Origin: Girardinichthys multiradiatus
Lineage: Eukaryota; Chordata; Actinopteri; Cyprinodontiformes; Goodeidae
Reading direction: 5' to 3'
Length of the DNA: 64,000 nt
Assembly (NCBI RefSeq): GCF_021462225.1
Contig: NC_061815.1
Span: forward strand, 49,539,873 to 49,603,872
The notes below the pieces were generated by a model. That model was not told the origin of the DNA. It saw only the letters and a list, made by a program, of their open reading frames with translations, and searched no databases. The first letter of the stretch is position 1. Each line of letters begins with the position of its first letter. The position numbers were made by a program, and so were the translations under genes. This document shows, piece by piece, positions 1 to 12,694 of this stretch.

Positions 1-385
1 GTAGTTTGTCACAAGCTGTCTCTGATGGACAGATGGCAAACATGTGGAAGAAGGTGCTCTAGTTAGATGACACAAAACTGGACTTTTTGGTCACGATGCA
101 AATTTGTAGAGGAAAGACCATCTCTCACTAGTCTCCATCTCCACTATGAAACATGGCAGTGACAACATTATCCGGTGGGGATGCTTTTCTTCAGCAGGTA
201 CTGATTGGGGGGAGCTGAATGCAAATCCACGCCACACTTTTCAGATTTCTATTGCAGCCTTGTGTGTTTTTTTCTGTCCGGTTCAGAATTATATAAAATC
301 CCAATAAACTATAATGAAATCTGTTAGAGTGTTTTATTAGAATGAGGAAAACTGTAAAGGGGTATGGATACTTTTGCAACACATT
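1..385 (+). mobile_element. Tc1-like transposon relic, 3' part
   Basis: The block about 150-205 (warm-up of the 'AAACATGGCAGTG...GGGGATGCTTTT' type) resembles the mid-transposase part of a common fish Tc1-like family. The block 205-385 resembles that family's 3' end, finishing in 'GGGGTATGGATACTTTTGCA' near 358-377. Most of the coding region between the two is missing, so this is an internally deleted relic. No ORF survives. The family match rests on recognition of the terminal motif and not on a search. Confidence 0.55.
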
Positions 386-1973
386 GTTAGTGACCTGAAG
401 TAAATGCTTTCTGAAATTAAGATTTCTGTTTCTTTGGACAAGCAATGAGCATGCAGAGTCCTTATTATCTTTTCTTTCACACAAAACATTTGCTCTGAAC
501 CATATTATCATTTTATGACTTGTGCACATTAACCCAACAGAACTGATATAACCCTGATTTAAAAATCATGCTGTAGAAACAGATATGTGACTACAGTATT
601 AATGTTTTGGATGCCTGCACTTTAATAATGTTAAACCCTAATATACAGATTACGCTTCGTCTTTGTGATTGACTTTGCTGCAGGCAGAAAGGTGCAACAA
701 CTTAACTCCCTCTCCCTATCTCTGCACTACACAAACAGTAAGCTGAGCTGCAGTAAAGGCATAAAATTCCCACCAATAACTGGCTGTGTGAAAAGGGTCA
801 TATAAATGATGGTAAACTCTTTATTAGTTTTGCCATTATGCTCCCTTTTCGGTCCAGTTCTCCTGTTATAACCTTGCCAAACACCTCCCAGAGAGACTTT
901 CAGGTTTGATGAATCAGAAATTACTGTCAAGGGCTTCACTGATTGATGGGATGAGCTCTCTATCAGTACACCTTTGGAAAAGCAAATAGGTAAACGTGGA
1001 GTATCTGCACATGAAAAAATATTGAATTAGTGTCAAGATTAACCTCTGTCTTTATATTCTTCAACCCATTACCTCACTGCTACCATGTGCACATTTCTGA
1101 CAGTAAAATGAAATAAAGATAAAATAATAATCAATAATAAATTAAAAAAACGTATACTTCCAAAAAATGTTTTTACATGCAGAAAATGCCCCAGAAGAAG
1201 ATATTTCCTTGCTAACGTTTTCACTGAATTACAATGCAGAATACATGATGATATTTATAATGGTGACTTCAGGAAAAAGAAAGAGATGCAATCTTCCCCG
1301 AGCTGAAGTCATTGCTCAGGGTTGACAGATTTTGCTGTTTCTGCAGGTACGCTGGTGGGAATTCTCACATTTCTTTTCTTCAGGAAAAAACAAAGAGCAA
1401 TATTCACAGGTCTTGGATTTAGGACAGCTGCCCCTTAGTCTTTCCCACATTTGTCTGTTTCTGGTGTGCAGTAGCATGCTGATTTTCACTTTAAAAGGTC
1501 TTTGAAAAGTCTATCAGCAGAAAATTATGCCCAAACCTATGACCAAAATATCCCTAAACAGCTGGACTCTGCCTTAAACCACCGAAAACAAAGAATGGGC
1601 CATGCCTGGATATCTGCAAGTTTATGTCCACTATAGAGCAAAGAAGACTTAGAAATACAACAGTGCCCTCAGTTGGCTAACAGTAGAAGCACATCATCCA
1701 CTGGCCATCATTCATGTGGGCACATGAAGTAAAATGGTCTGGAAATTTGTCAGGGGTTGAATTTAGGGGCCAAGTGGCAGGAGATGCTTGAGGTTATTTG
1801 TTGGGATTCTAGACAGTTGTGAGGAGATTGACAGTTTTGCGGGATCAGCAGAACGGTCAACTCTCTGACTAACAAGGCGTGGAAGGAGCCTCAGAGGGAA
1901 AAGAGCTATCTTGGAAGTAAGAGGTGAATCCTGACATGGTAAAAATTAATTCCAGCAAGAAAAACATGTGGCT
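386..1973. other. No gene recognised
   Basis: AT-rich single-copy-looking sequence. Open frames are short and lack protein-like composition or splice signals. Nothing supports a gene or a named repeat. Confidence 0.5.
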
Positions 1974-2031
1974 TGTGTGTGTGTGTGTGTGTGTGCATGT
2001 GCGCGTGTGTGTGTGTGTGTGCGTGTGTGTG
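1974..2031 (+). repeat. (GT)n microsatellite, interrupted
   Basis: A run of GT dinucleotides interrupted by GCATGTGCGC and one further GC step. Ordinary fish microsatellite. Confidence 0.95.
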
Positions 2032-5000
2032 AGGAAAATATGCTGCTAAAATTAAACACTGTTTCATGAATTTTGATCCCATTTAGATGACCTCAGTTAG
2101 ATGAAAACTCTGATGTGATTTAGTAAAACTAAAAATCTGAAAGCATCATCTTTAATGCAAATGTGAAAACATGCAGGAATAAACCAGAAAACGTGACATC
2201 TGACATCATCTGCTCCTTGCATGAGGATCAAAATAACTTGGAGTTTGTTACTGGTAATGATTTATTTCTGCACTGCTAATTATCATGTTTACACATAGTG
2301 GCAATGATAATGAACAACACTTTTTCCCCTCTGTCTCCGCCTGACATTTGAAGGATGACTAAACATCAAGACAGCTCATTCAGTGAAGAGGAATCATGTT
2401 TCTCCTCTAACCATTTGACTCATCTAATGCTGCATTTAGATCTGGTCAGTGGGGAACAGACTGAATTGCATTAATTTTCAATGAGTTGACAGTAAAAACT
2501 TGATGTCTTCACATTGAATGCAGGAAAGATTAGCTGCTACAGGTTCATTGCTCAGACTCCTGAGCTTAGTTCTACTAATTCATATGAACTTTGCAATGTT
2601 CTCTCATCTACTGAACATGTACCTTAACACTCATTCATTTCATGCACAGATTTGCTTCGTGATTAGTTAACATTTCCCATTCCAACTCAACATGAGCAGC
2701 ACATATTCACTGCAGTATGATCACAATTTTCATAGATGCCATAAAGTTTTACAGTTAGACGCCCCAGAGCAACCATAGCAAGGATTGCATTTACTATTTG
2801 TTTAAACCCGCATCTGAAAGTGCAAATGTTTTGGCTTCTCATGTTGACCATTGTGGGCCCCTGTATGATGCTGGCCTGGCCACTCTCTAGGCTCCAGCCC
2901 TACTGATCATCTGCAGCAACAGATAAATGTCCACCCAACAATCCTCCAGTTCTCTTGACCCGATGGGATCTGTTGTTAGAAAACATACTGTTAGATACAA
3001 TAATGTGTTGAATCTAATTTAGCAGGAAACGGGGATGTTAAATTATGACAATGTTAATTTTTTTATCTGATTTTCTTACAAGCATAATGGAATGTCTGTG
3101 AACTCTAACATAAGAGTGTAATATAAAAACAAAACTTTGCACAAACTGTTATAATTTACATTAAAGTGCCTGTGACATCAATTTTTTACGATAAATTCAA
3201 TTATATTTGTGTAAAGGAAACATTGATAAAATATTTTAAAAAGTAAATTCATGCTGCTAAAATGAACAGTTGAGATATATGGTCATAAATGTCACTAAAA
3301 ACGCATTTCCAGACTACTCCTTTGCGATTTTGTTGCGCTCTTTTATGATGTCACAGGGGGACCTCAGCAGGTAAACTGACTGCTGCTACAATGGCAGCAA
3401 CACAGACAGCAGCGAAGAATCTGATATTTCTTTAGATATATTTCAGTCACTATCCGAGAGACGCAGCACAGTCAGAAGAAAGTCAGCTTTCATCAGATGG
3501 CAGAGCACTAGTGCTGCAATTAGCCCACGGCCATCTATTTTCACCAGAGTCTATTGTTGCTGGCTTATGGAGCACGGCCAGAGTCAATCTGCACGAATCA
3601 TACCACACCATCAGGAAACAAAACGAGCATCGGGATTTTTAGAATAATTCACTAAAGACAGACTAGATCTCTCTATATAAATAAATGGTGACGAAAATTC
3701 ACCCTCACCACCTGCTCCATCCAATGACTCCTCCATGCGTCTCCCCTCCATCCAATCAGCGTCAAGTCCGCATGCCTCTTCAGCCAATCTCACTCTGACA
3801 CTTCACTTTTAAGGACCACCAGTCATGGATCCCTCCTGCTCTTCAGCCAAGCTCAACCCTCCTCCACCATCTTCCTTCCAATCTCCTCAATTCCTCTGGC
3901 CTTCTCCAGACCTCCAGTTGGATCCCAGGGGAAAGACATCTCTAATCCCCAGCCAAAAATGTCCATTCAAACTCATGATATTCTCAGCATTCATGTCTCC
4001 TCCGGGGTCCGAGTACCAAAGAAATAATCATTTGCCAATAAACTTCTCTAATTGCCATCTTTGTGTTTCTTTTCAGGTTGAAATATATTTATATGTATAC
4101 ACGTGTATATATTAGCAGTTGTTAACATTAGATCAATTAGATCAGTTACTGGGTTAACTAAGGTATTATACACCGATTAATTAAACATTAAATGCAGCAA
4201 ATTAAGCAACAAATATAGCTTCACTGAACTCAGTGAACTCATCCATTGTAGAACAAAACACAAGAAAATATCTGGATGCATAAAATGAAAAATGAAGCAG
4301 TTTAACTGGTTTAACTTCCACAGAAAGACTTGTTTTGGACTTGCTTCCGTATTTATCACTGGCTTTTACTGCGCCATCTGCGTATGGTTGTTGGAGCTCC
4401 TCCAGGCTTCGCAGCAGACTGGACCGGACTGGACCGGAGCAGATACAGGGTAACAGTAAATACGTTACTGAGTGAAACAACCGGAGGCAAAGCTGAGCAG
4501 CATGGAGCAGCAGCAGTGACACGAGAGATGATTGAGATCTACCTGGTGTCATTTCTTAACTTTTAAGTCAGAAACATTTATTTACATATATTGTATGCAT
4601 GTGTAACTAGTCTTATTTTAATAATAATAATAATTTTAGATTATCATTATTAAAAATGAAAATAATAATTTATGGTTTTTAATTCTCATCAATAACTACT
4701 GATATCTAAATGTACTTTGGCAACAAGGACGTGTTCTTACCTGCTGTGCCTTGATTCGTTTGGCAGCAGCAACAACCTTTTCTTTGGCGATCTTCTCAGA
4801 TGCTCTAACAGTGTGGCCATAGCATGTCTTTCAACATTCTCCTTCGTCTGTCAGATATCCTGACCTCTGACATTATTTCCTTGGTGAATTCAGAGGTTTC
4901 TTGTTCGAACGTCTGATGGTTCGAACCATCTGCCTGGTCCCAATGACTTGCAAAATTTAACAATTTTTCTTTTTAACAGCCCACTTTTAAATTAATCTCT

Positions 5001-5430
5001 AACCGTTTCAAGGCTTGGCGCTGTCGGACAACAATGAAAAGATGCCACAGATCACTTGGTTTGCTGTGTGTAAGTAGTGTATATCAGAAATCATTGGCTT
5101 CCCTTAGTGTTAGCAACATCCCCACACCTTGCAAGACTCAAACCTTTGACTTGCTGGAGGTTTTAGTATTTGTTTGTGCCGTGTAGCTGTTATTAAAATA
5201 CCGGACACATCCAAACTCCTATAAATAATAAACTATTTAGCATAAAGTCTTTGAAACAGTAAACATTGTTTTCCCTGAAGACTGTGTGACCTCCAAAGTT
5301 CACTGTCCCCAACTAGGTGTCTGTCTGCATATGTTTGGAATATTTCCTGTATACGTTTTTACGGAAAGGAAACAAACAACCTCTGGGAGATATTTCCCAT
5401 GTGAGAGTCGTGCTGTCCATATATAAATGC
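2032..5430. other. No gene recognised; possible TE debris near 3.1-4.1 kb
   Basis: No convincing coding sequence. The segment 3790-4075 is pyrimidine-rich and ends with an AATAAA-like block (4039-4044) followed by T-rich sequence, which recalls the R/U5 part of an LTR, but no second copy or TG...CA boundary was found. The segment 4320-4560 is open on both strands for about 80-115 codons, without a recognisable domain. Confidence 0.35.
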
Positions 5431-5437
5431 AAACACT

Positions 5438-5463
5438 GCACACACACACTAACACACACACAG
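5438..5463 (+). repeat. (CA)n microsatellite
   Basis: Short run of CA units with one interruption. It makes spurious open frames on both strands. Confidence 0.9.
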
Positions 5464-5606
5464 ACTCCATCTAATCGCAATGTCTCCAATTCGCATGTGA
5501 TTGTCAGCAGAGCTCGCTTCATTTTCAATCAGATTTACTCTCCTCATTTGTGTCTCTGAGTATCATCAATGTTGTTTCCCTCCCCCTGTATTTATCACCC
5601 AGAAAA

Positions 5607-5647
5607 ACCCCCACCCCCACCCCCACAGCACCCACACACACACACAC
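5607..5647 (+). repeat. C-rich (CCCCCA)n / (CA)n repeat
   Basis: A CCCCCA tract that grades into CACACA. It lies directly downstream, on the minus strand, of the exon-like segment at 5.7-5.9 kb. Confidence 0.9.
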
Positions 5648-5681
5648 TTCTGGTTCCTTTGCAAAGCTTCGTATTCACAAC

Positions 5682-5889
5682 CTTCTGCTCGATGATAATC
5701 TTACACCATCTCTTCCCCGCCTCCAGTTCCTCTTCAGCACTGTGGGTGCAGCCTGGTTTCTTTCGGGCCCAGATGGCTCTTGATGCATTGCATGAGTGAA
5801 TGATTGGTTCATTAACAAACATAAAGAAATCTCTTTCTCCATATGACGACAAGGCTGTTTTAAGTGATGTCTCCTCAAAGCTCAAAACA
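5682..5889 (-). CDS. Candidate isolated host exon, unidentified
   Basis: On the minus strand an open frame of about 69 codons runs through a mixed-composition, protein-like sequence (for example FFMFVNEPIIHSCNASRAIW). It is preceded by a pyrimidine-containing acceptor (TTTCTGAG at its 5' side) and followed by a possible GT donor after CAGAAG. A CA repeat lies just beyond. I do not recognise the protein. A second frame is also open here, so this could be chance. If real it would enter in phase 2 and leave in phase 0. No neighbouring gene confirms it. Confidence 0.25.
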
Positions 5890-6111
5890 CTCAGAAAGTA
5901 CAGAAAGTGGCCACAAGTCAGAGATGAAGCTTAATTGATCAATAAAAATGTTAGAAATGTTCATCTTTAAAGTGGAACTGATGGAGAAAAAAGCTTTTAT
6001 CAAACCAATGTTGAATTGATGGATCTATGTGAAAGCAATGTACCAGAACCTGATTGGAGAGGATCTGTGATTAACTGCCGCAGCCATTTTATTGACCACA
6101 AGGTAGGTTGA

Positions 6112-6916
6112 GTTATTCTCCAGACAGTTAAAAGCCTTCAGCTGATCCAAAATGCTGCAGCAAAAGTTCTGATGAAAATTAAAAAGAGAGATCATATTTC
6201 TCCTATTGTAGCTTCCCTTCATTGGCTCCCTGTTAAATCCAGAATAGAATTTAAAATTATCCTCCTCACATATAAAGCCCTTAATGATCTAGCTCCATCA
6301 TACATCAGAGATCTGATTGGTCCATATGTTCCTAACAGAGCACTTTGTTCTTAGACTGCAGGTTTACTGGTGGTTCCTAGAGTCTCTAGAAGTAGAATGG
6401 GAGGCAGATCCTTTAGTTATCAGGCTCCTCTCCTGTGGAACCAGCTCCCAGTTTTAGTCCGTGAGGCAGACACCCTGTCTACTTTTAAGGCTAGGCTTAA
6501 AACTTTCCTTTTTGATAAAGCTTATAGTTAGAGTGGCTTAGGTTATCCTGAGCTATCTCTGTAGTTATGCTGCTATAGGCTTAGGCTGCTGGAGGACATA
6601 ATGACCACTTTCACCCTCTTCACTACATTCTCATACTACTCTCCAATTTTGCGTTATTTGCTGTTATTTCTTCCTGTTAAAAGGGAGTTTTTCTTCTCCA
6701 CTGTCGCTACATGCATGCTCAGTATGAGGGATTGCTTCAAAGTCAATGCCAATGACTGTCCACTGTCTCTACATGCTCATCCAGGAGGAGGGAAGTCTGC
6801 AAGTCACTGACTTGATGTAATCTGTTGGGTTTCCTTAGACAGAATAACTTTTTATCCAATTTAAATAAATAACTGAATCTGACTGAACTGTTCAATTGTT
6901 AGGATTAATTGGAATG
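6112..6916 (+). pseudogene. L2-type LINE, 3' end of ORF2 plus 3' UTR, 5' truncated
   Basis: The stretch 6172-6530 reads as the C-terminal tail of a fish L2-type reverse-transcriptase ORF: 'HWLPVKSRIEFKIILLTYKA' followed by ALNDLAPSYI, then a stop at 6352 where the family normally reads on. The 3' UTR follows ('CTGTCGCTACATGCATGCTC' near 6700). The element is interrupted at 6917 by a Tc1-like transposon and resumes at 8162. A second copy of this 3' end lies on the minus strand at 63.15-63.64 kb. No reverse-transcriptase catalytic domain remains. Confidence 0.85.
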
Positions 6917-6918
6917 TA

Positions 6919-8159
6919 CAGGGGTTGGACAATGAAACTGAAACACCTGGTTTTTGACCACAATAATTTATTAGTATGGTGTAGGACCTCCTTTTGCAGC
7001 CAATACAGCATCAATTCGTCTTGGAAATGACATATACAAGTCCTGCACAGTGGTCAGAGGGATTTTAAGACATTCTTCTTGCAGGATAGTGACCAGGTCA
7101 CTACATGATACTGGTGGAGGAAAATGTTTCCTGACTCGCTCCTCCAAAACACCCCAAAGTGACTCAATAATATTTAGATCTGGTGACTGTGCAGGCCATG
7201 GGAGATGTTCAACTTCACTTTCATGTTCATCAAACCAATCTTTCACCAGTCTTGCTGTGTGTATTGGTGCATTGTCATCCTGATACACGGCACCGCCTTC
7301 AGGATACAATGTTTGAACCATTGGATGCACATGGTCCTCAAGAATGGTTCGGTAGTCCTTGGCAGTGACGCGCCCATCTAGCACAAGTATTGGGCCAAGG
7401 GAATGCCATGATATGGCAGCCCAAACCATCACTGATCCACCCCCATGCTTCACTCTGGGCATACAACAGTCTGGGTGGTACACTTCTTTGGGGCGTCTCC
7501 ACACCGTAACTCTCCCGGATGTGGGGAAAACAATAAAGGTGGACTCATCAGAGAACAATACATGTTTCACATTGTCCAAAGCCCAAGATTTGCGCTCCTT
7601 GCACCATTAAAACCGATGTTTGGCATTGGTATGAGTGACCAAAGGTTTGGCTATAGCAGCCTGGCCGTGTATATTGACCCTGTGGAGCTCCTGACAGACA
7701 GTTCTGGTGGAAACAGGAGAGTTGAGGTGCACATTTAATTCTGTGTTTTGGATACAATCCGCGTTAACACCCGAACATCCCTTTCAGACAGCTTCCTCTT
7801 GCGTCCACAGTTAATCCTGTTGGATGTGGTTCATCCTTCTTGGTGGTATGCTGACATTATCTTGGATAACGTGGCTCTTGATACATCACAAAGACTTGCT
7901 GTCTTGGTCACAGATGCGCCAGCAAGACGTGCACCAACAATTTGTCCTCTTTTGAACTCTGGTATGTCACCCATAATGTTGTGTGCATTTCAATATTTTG
8001 AGCAAAACTGTGCTCTTACCCTGCTAATTGAACCTTCACACTCTGCTCTTACTGGTGCAATGTGCAATCAATGAAGACTGGCTACCAGACTGGTCCAATT
8101 TAGCCATGAAACCTCCCACACTAAAATGACAGGTGTTCAGTTTCATTGTCCAACCCCTG
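6919..8159 (-). mobile_element. Tc1-like transposon, copy 1 (complete ends)
   Basis: The element starts with CAGGGGTTGGACAATGAAAC and ends with the inverted form GTTTCATTGTCCAACCCCTG (one base off around the GTTCAG step). TA target duplications sit at 6917-6918 and 8160-8161. It is 1241 bp. It is inserted inside an L2-type LINE 3' UTR, so it is younger than that LINE. Two more copies of the same family are at 25.1 and 53.4 kb on the plus strand. Confidence 0.95.
6971..7974 (-). pseudogene. Tc1-like transposase, broken
   Basis: Cut-and-paste DNA transposase of the Tc1/mariner superfamily. The last 200 codons are open (6971-7579 and a little upstream) and hold the catalytic motifs LFSDES (first Asp), YQDDNAPIH (second Asp) and SPDLNIIESLW (Glu). 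The start is the ATG at 7972-7974, the same MGDIPEFKRG start as copies 2 and 3. Lesions seen by comparison with those copies: a TGA in the N-terminal domain near 7830, a deletion of about 28 bp near 7755 that shifts the frame, and a TAA just before the WCKER segment near 7607. It cannot encode an active enzyme. Confidence 0.9.
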
Positions 8160-8161
8160 TA

Positions 8162-8240
8162 TGAACCTGACTTTGTGAAGTGCCTTGAGACGACATGTGT
8201 TGTGAACTGGCGCTATATAAATAAACTGAATTGAATTGAA
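8162..8240 (+). repeat. L2-type LINE 3' terminus (continuation)
   Basis: This is the remainder of the LINE split by the Tc1-like insertion. It has 'GTGCCTTGAGACGACATGTG', then GGCGCTATATAAATAAA and an (AATTG)n terminal repeat, the usual end of this fish LINE family. Confidence 0.85.
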
Positions 8241-10668
8241 TTGACTCAGGCTGAGGGTCTGTCTCGCTGCCAGTGGTACTAGTGCACTGCACAATGTTTG
8301 TGGAAAAATGAATAAGGAGTACCCTTCAGGATTCTGCAACTTTTCCACAAACTACCTGCAAAATGATTCAAATTTAACAGAAGTTGGTTTCCCATCAGGA
8401 CAGTAGTCCTTAACTGTACTAACAAAATGTAGATTGTTTAATGTTTTATCCTCTCCAGTCTATGGTTTAAACCTCCCATTTTGTCCCCATAAATCAAAGT
8501 TTGACCGCAGCTCTTACCAACCTTCAGTCAGTTTGGTTTCTGTACAAAGCACTTTATAGTTTGAAGCTGTGATTTAACCACAACATTAAACAATCTCTGT
8601 TATTTGTTTAATTGTAGATAAAGTTGTTAGAAGTCATACGTTTTGCAACCAGGAACTTTTATTTTATCGTGAGGGTCACTGCATGCTGAAGTTGCTCAAA
8701 CAGATAAAGCCTGTATTATCAAGACTCACCCAGGTTCTGAAGAGTCAGGCACTAAATTAGCCAAAATTCACTGGACCCTCGAAGGAAGCAATCAAACTTG
8801 TGAATATTTCATGAGATCACAATCATGCTGGGAATGTCCAGAAAAAGTCCACTTTTGACCTTTGGTAAATTTTAATTGCCAACAAGAAATGTTTTAGCCA
8901 AGATGTCTGTGTGAAAAAAATCACATTTGCACACGAACTAGAATCCCAAGACCAGCTGCAGAGCTGATCTGGAAGCTGGAAAGCAGATGGGTTGCTGCTT
9001 CGTTTCCAGCTTTTTTGGCAAGCAAAAAAAAGGAGAGTTGGGGATGAGAGAAGAATTGCAGCAATTAAGTCTGCAACAGAAGCAAGCAGAGCTGTATAAC
9101 CAAGAGAAAAACTACCTGGTCACAACACGTGAGCCACCGATGCACTTACTTTACTTTACTTTAACATTTACTCGGTCATAGGTGATTTGTAGTATAACAA
9201 AAAGTAACAAAGGAGACAGCTGGATGGCTTCTGCAAACAGTAGCTGTGAGGTAAATGTCTCACCATTGCAATGTATTGCTTCATTGAATTACTTTTTCTT
9301 TGCCAGCATCTGTTTATCACTTAGCTATAATCCTCTACACTCCCTGTGGGAGAAATGTCACAAGAAACTTCTTCCTTCATGTGGGACTTTTAACGACACG
9401 ATGCAGGCTTAGGCATTGAGAATTAGTGTGCTTAAAAACTAAAAAGCAACACACATTTTTCTCCAAAGAGTGATCAAAGCAGGTTAAGAATGTCAGAATG
9501 AATCAGTGAACAATGATGAAACTGGCTGCAAACAAAGACAAGGCACATTTGAGACCACGTTTTGCTTATAAAGCACAATATTCTTGCAAATAAAAAATCC
9601 TGCAAAGCAGAAGAAGCCTACAGTTAAATTATGCAGTGCAAGGCCCACCGTTAACACACTTGCAATGTTTTACATCCGCTTATACAACAGTCACCATCTT
9701 AACTTCAGCCTAACAACCTGTCAGTTCAAAGCACATGAAAAACACCAGTGCATGAAAATCCTCAAAGAACATCAATAGTGTAGTTACCGCACCTTTCTCA
9801 GACACAATATAGTGGGCTAATTTGGTGAACCGCAGCATATGATGGACCATTTTGAAGCCCAATTGGACTTCAGTGGTCAACAGAAAAAACTCTTATTCCA
9901 CAGCAGATAATGGTGAGCTGCCTTCCCTGACAATATTAGATGTAATTCAGTGGGCTGATGTTGGGACAGCAATTACCCTTGTGCTAATGCCTCCCTGCCC
10001 ACTGCCCAGTGGCTTTATGATTTCTGCAGCTGGTTCCTGCTGGCCACTCTGTTTACAGCGGAAACTCATCAGACACAGATCCTCCAGATTAGACCAGAAC
10101 TCTGATCCGCATGTCAAAACAGACTCAGCCTCTGGCTAATGACCACAGCTGGGCGAAACATCAGGCACACATGTAAAAACACTTTTACAAGGACATGTAC
10201 CCACACCACCACAATGACACCAAGTGAAAATAACCTGGACTAATAAATACAACGAGGCTTCTCCTAAATAGTTCAAAAACCTAGAGATGTTCACATTTTA
10301 TAAGCCTGGCAGTTATGAAGTTCTGTCATTTATTTTGCTGAAGAATGCTTGAACTTTTTATACATTTCTCATCGACTCAAACAAAACCATCAACATCTAA
10401 GAAGAGAAGCAAGACAGTTAAAAGATTTTCACAGCTCACAAAACAAAATCAACATTAAATTTCTGTTAATAGGAATATCATCAAAAAGTTAACAAATAGT
10501 AATTCAATTCAAACCTAAAACTCATGCATTATGCTGTATACATTCATATATTTTGATCCTTTATTTCTCCTAATTTGATGATTCTGACTATGGCTAATAA
10601 AAACCCTAATTATATTTTTCATTTAATTAGAAATGTTATTTTATGGCCAATTTAAATCCTGCAGAGTA
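8241..10668. other. No named gene; one weak exon-like segment and one possible conserved block
   Basis: At 9010-9128 (plus) an open, glutamine-rich coiled-coil-like segment (ELQQLSLQQKQAELYNQEKN) is flanked by a TTTCCAG acceptor and a GTGAGC donor. This is weak evidence for an exon. At 9850-10140 the sequence has high complexity and an open frame of 95 codons with no recognisable domain. It could be a conserved non-coding element. The rest shows nothing. Confidence 0.3.
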
Positions 10669-10669
10669 A

Positions 10670-11960
10670 CGAGGAGGACTGCTGACCTAACGGATGTCCA
10701 GTAGATAGTCGCTTACACCCTACACTGGCAGAGTAAAGCTGGTTGGTGCTGTGTCCAAGCATATTGTAACATATGGAAAGTTTAGAGGGAGGAGAAGAGG
10801 GTTGCACAAGCAGTGAGGTTAACTGCAGCTTTGAGAAGATTGTCAAGCCAATGTCATTCAAGAAATTGGGAGAGATACACAAAACATGGACTGCCGCTCA
10901 GAGCTCCAATAGCCACCACACACAGATATATCCAGGATTTAGGCTTCAATTCCCACGTTCCTTGTCTTAAGCCACTCATGAACCAGAGACATCAACAAAA
11001 ACCTTTTACCTGGGCTAAGGAGAAAAAGGACTGGACTTTTAATCAGTGGTCCAAAGCAATCTTTTCAGAAGAAAGTAAATCTTGCATTTAGTTTGGAAAT
11101 CAAGGTCCCAGACTCCAGATGGAGTGGTGAGGAACAGAATCCATGTTGCTTGAAGTCCAGTGGGAAGTTTCAACAGTCAGTGATGATTTGTGCCATCTGC
11201 TGGTTCTGGTCCACTGGTTTTAATCAAGTCCAAATTCAGGACAACGTTTCTACCAGGACATTTTAGAGGACTTCATGTTCCTTTCTATTGGCAAGCATTA
11301 TGGAGACGCTGATTTCATTTTCTAGTCAAGTCAAGTTTATTTATATAGCGCTTTTCAGCAACAAGGCACTCAAGGCGCTGTACATACGGAAAAACATTAC
11401 AATGATACAGAAAATCAAACAACAGGAGTAATTTAAAAATAAAAATAAAATAAAGAGAATAGAATGATGGATAAGAATGATGCTAGAAGACAGTCTTCTA
11501 GGAAGACTTTGTACCAGCTCACACTGCCAGAAGTGCCAATAACTACTTTAATCGCCGTGGTAACACTAGCAAACTGACCACCACAGCAGAAATACTTGCT
11601 GATCTCCTCCATGCCACGCTGCATTGATGCAGTGATTCATGAGCCAGGACCAAGTACTGGGTCCAGATACTGTACAGTACTTGGACATACTGATGAGTAG
11701 GCCCAGATTTCTGGATTAAAAATCCTTTTTCATCAGTTTGACGTAATATATGAACTTTCTGTGAAATTGAATTTTAGGGTTCCCTAGATGTAAGCCAGAA
11801 ACGTCAAAATGATCAGGAAATAACACATATAATAACTTTTAATAAACACTTCAAAGACACCCCTCTGTGTGCTGTGAATCTGTTTTATTTCTGAGTTTCA
11901 CATTTAGAACTGATGTACTGAAATAAAGTTTTTTAAGAAACTAAACGTATTTTGGATACA
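10670..11960 (+). pseudogene. Ancient Tc1-like element with degenerate transposase
   Basis: A decayed relative of the 15.6-kb element. Recognisable parts are the N-terminal DNA-binding region (10,680-10,900), the linker segment LKPLMNQRHQQKPFTWAKEK (10,966-11,026), and the catalytic start QWSKAIFSEESK (first Asp replaced by Glu), followed by a stop. It continues with many frame breaks to the C-terminal 'CCATGCCACGCTGCATTGAT' at about 11,610. The 3' terminal sequence reaches about 11,950. A LINE tail has inserted at 11,324-11,478. It retains the inter-domain linker that the younger element lacks. Confidence 0.75.
11324..11478 (-). repeat. LINE 3' tail inserted in the Tc1-like relic
   Basis: It has TCAAGTCAAGTTTATTTATA, then TAGCGCTTTTCAGCAACAAG and GCGCTGTACAT. 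This is the reverse complement of the tail seen in plus orientation at 53.35 kb, and it matches the 24.4-kb LINE tail. The (TCAAG)n start marks its 3' terminus. Confidence 0.8.
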
Positions 11961-12694
11961 ACTTGAACTCATTTTTAGAGTTTAAGCTGACACATGTATA
12001 GCAGTGTTTTAACTCCTAAACTTTCATAGTAATACTCAGAACAATTATTAGTCCTCCACAGACACAGTAATACAATATTTTACATGAGCGCTTTGGGTTC
12101 CAGTTCCCCCAAAGCCTCCAAAATCTCTTCAGCACTGGAATATAATTACCACCAGCCGAACACCTCAGTCACTCAGGGCAGAACTTGTTCCAGCTCCTCC
12201 CATCAGGGAGGCGTTACAGATCAATGAGCGTATGCAAGACATAAGCAAAAATAGCTTTTCCCCTGTTTCCCTGCTTTCTCTATACAACCTCTTCACACTG
12301 AGCGTAAAAACCATGCATACAGTCATATGAAAAACTTACAACACTTTATGACAGCCTGTTTGTTTTTCTAACATTTAAAATTAAGTGTAACAGTGAAGAA
12401 TTCTAGTAATATAAGTAAATGTTCTTCAAAATGTATTGAAAAAGCACAATCTGCTACTATACCCTGCACTAATGACGCTTATAGGCTAAATACCTCTTTG
12501 CCAGCCAGAGCTCATGTAGTATAAATTACCCATCTTGTGCCCTAAAAACCAGCAGATGGATGAGGGACAAAGGATAATTACACGGTTTCTTTTGAGACAA
12601 CAGAGTGAGCTTCATAGACAACATTCACACAGTATGTTAATATATTCCTTTGTGCAGGAAGGCATGAGTGTGATTAAGGATTTTACCCTCGCAC

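Noticed and set aside
3640..4075. Solo LTR
   Set aside because: The 3' part looks like R/U5 but no start, partner or duplication was found.
7359..8074. Plus-strand frames over Tc1 copy 1
   Set aside because: Antisense shadows of the minus-strand transposase, repeated in mirror form at the other two copies.
9852..10139. 95-codon plus-strand gene
   Set aside because: No start context, domain or splice evidence; the block reads more like unique non-coding sequence.
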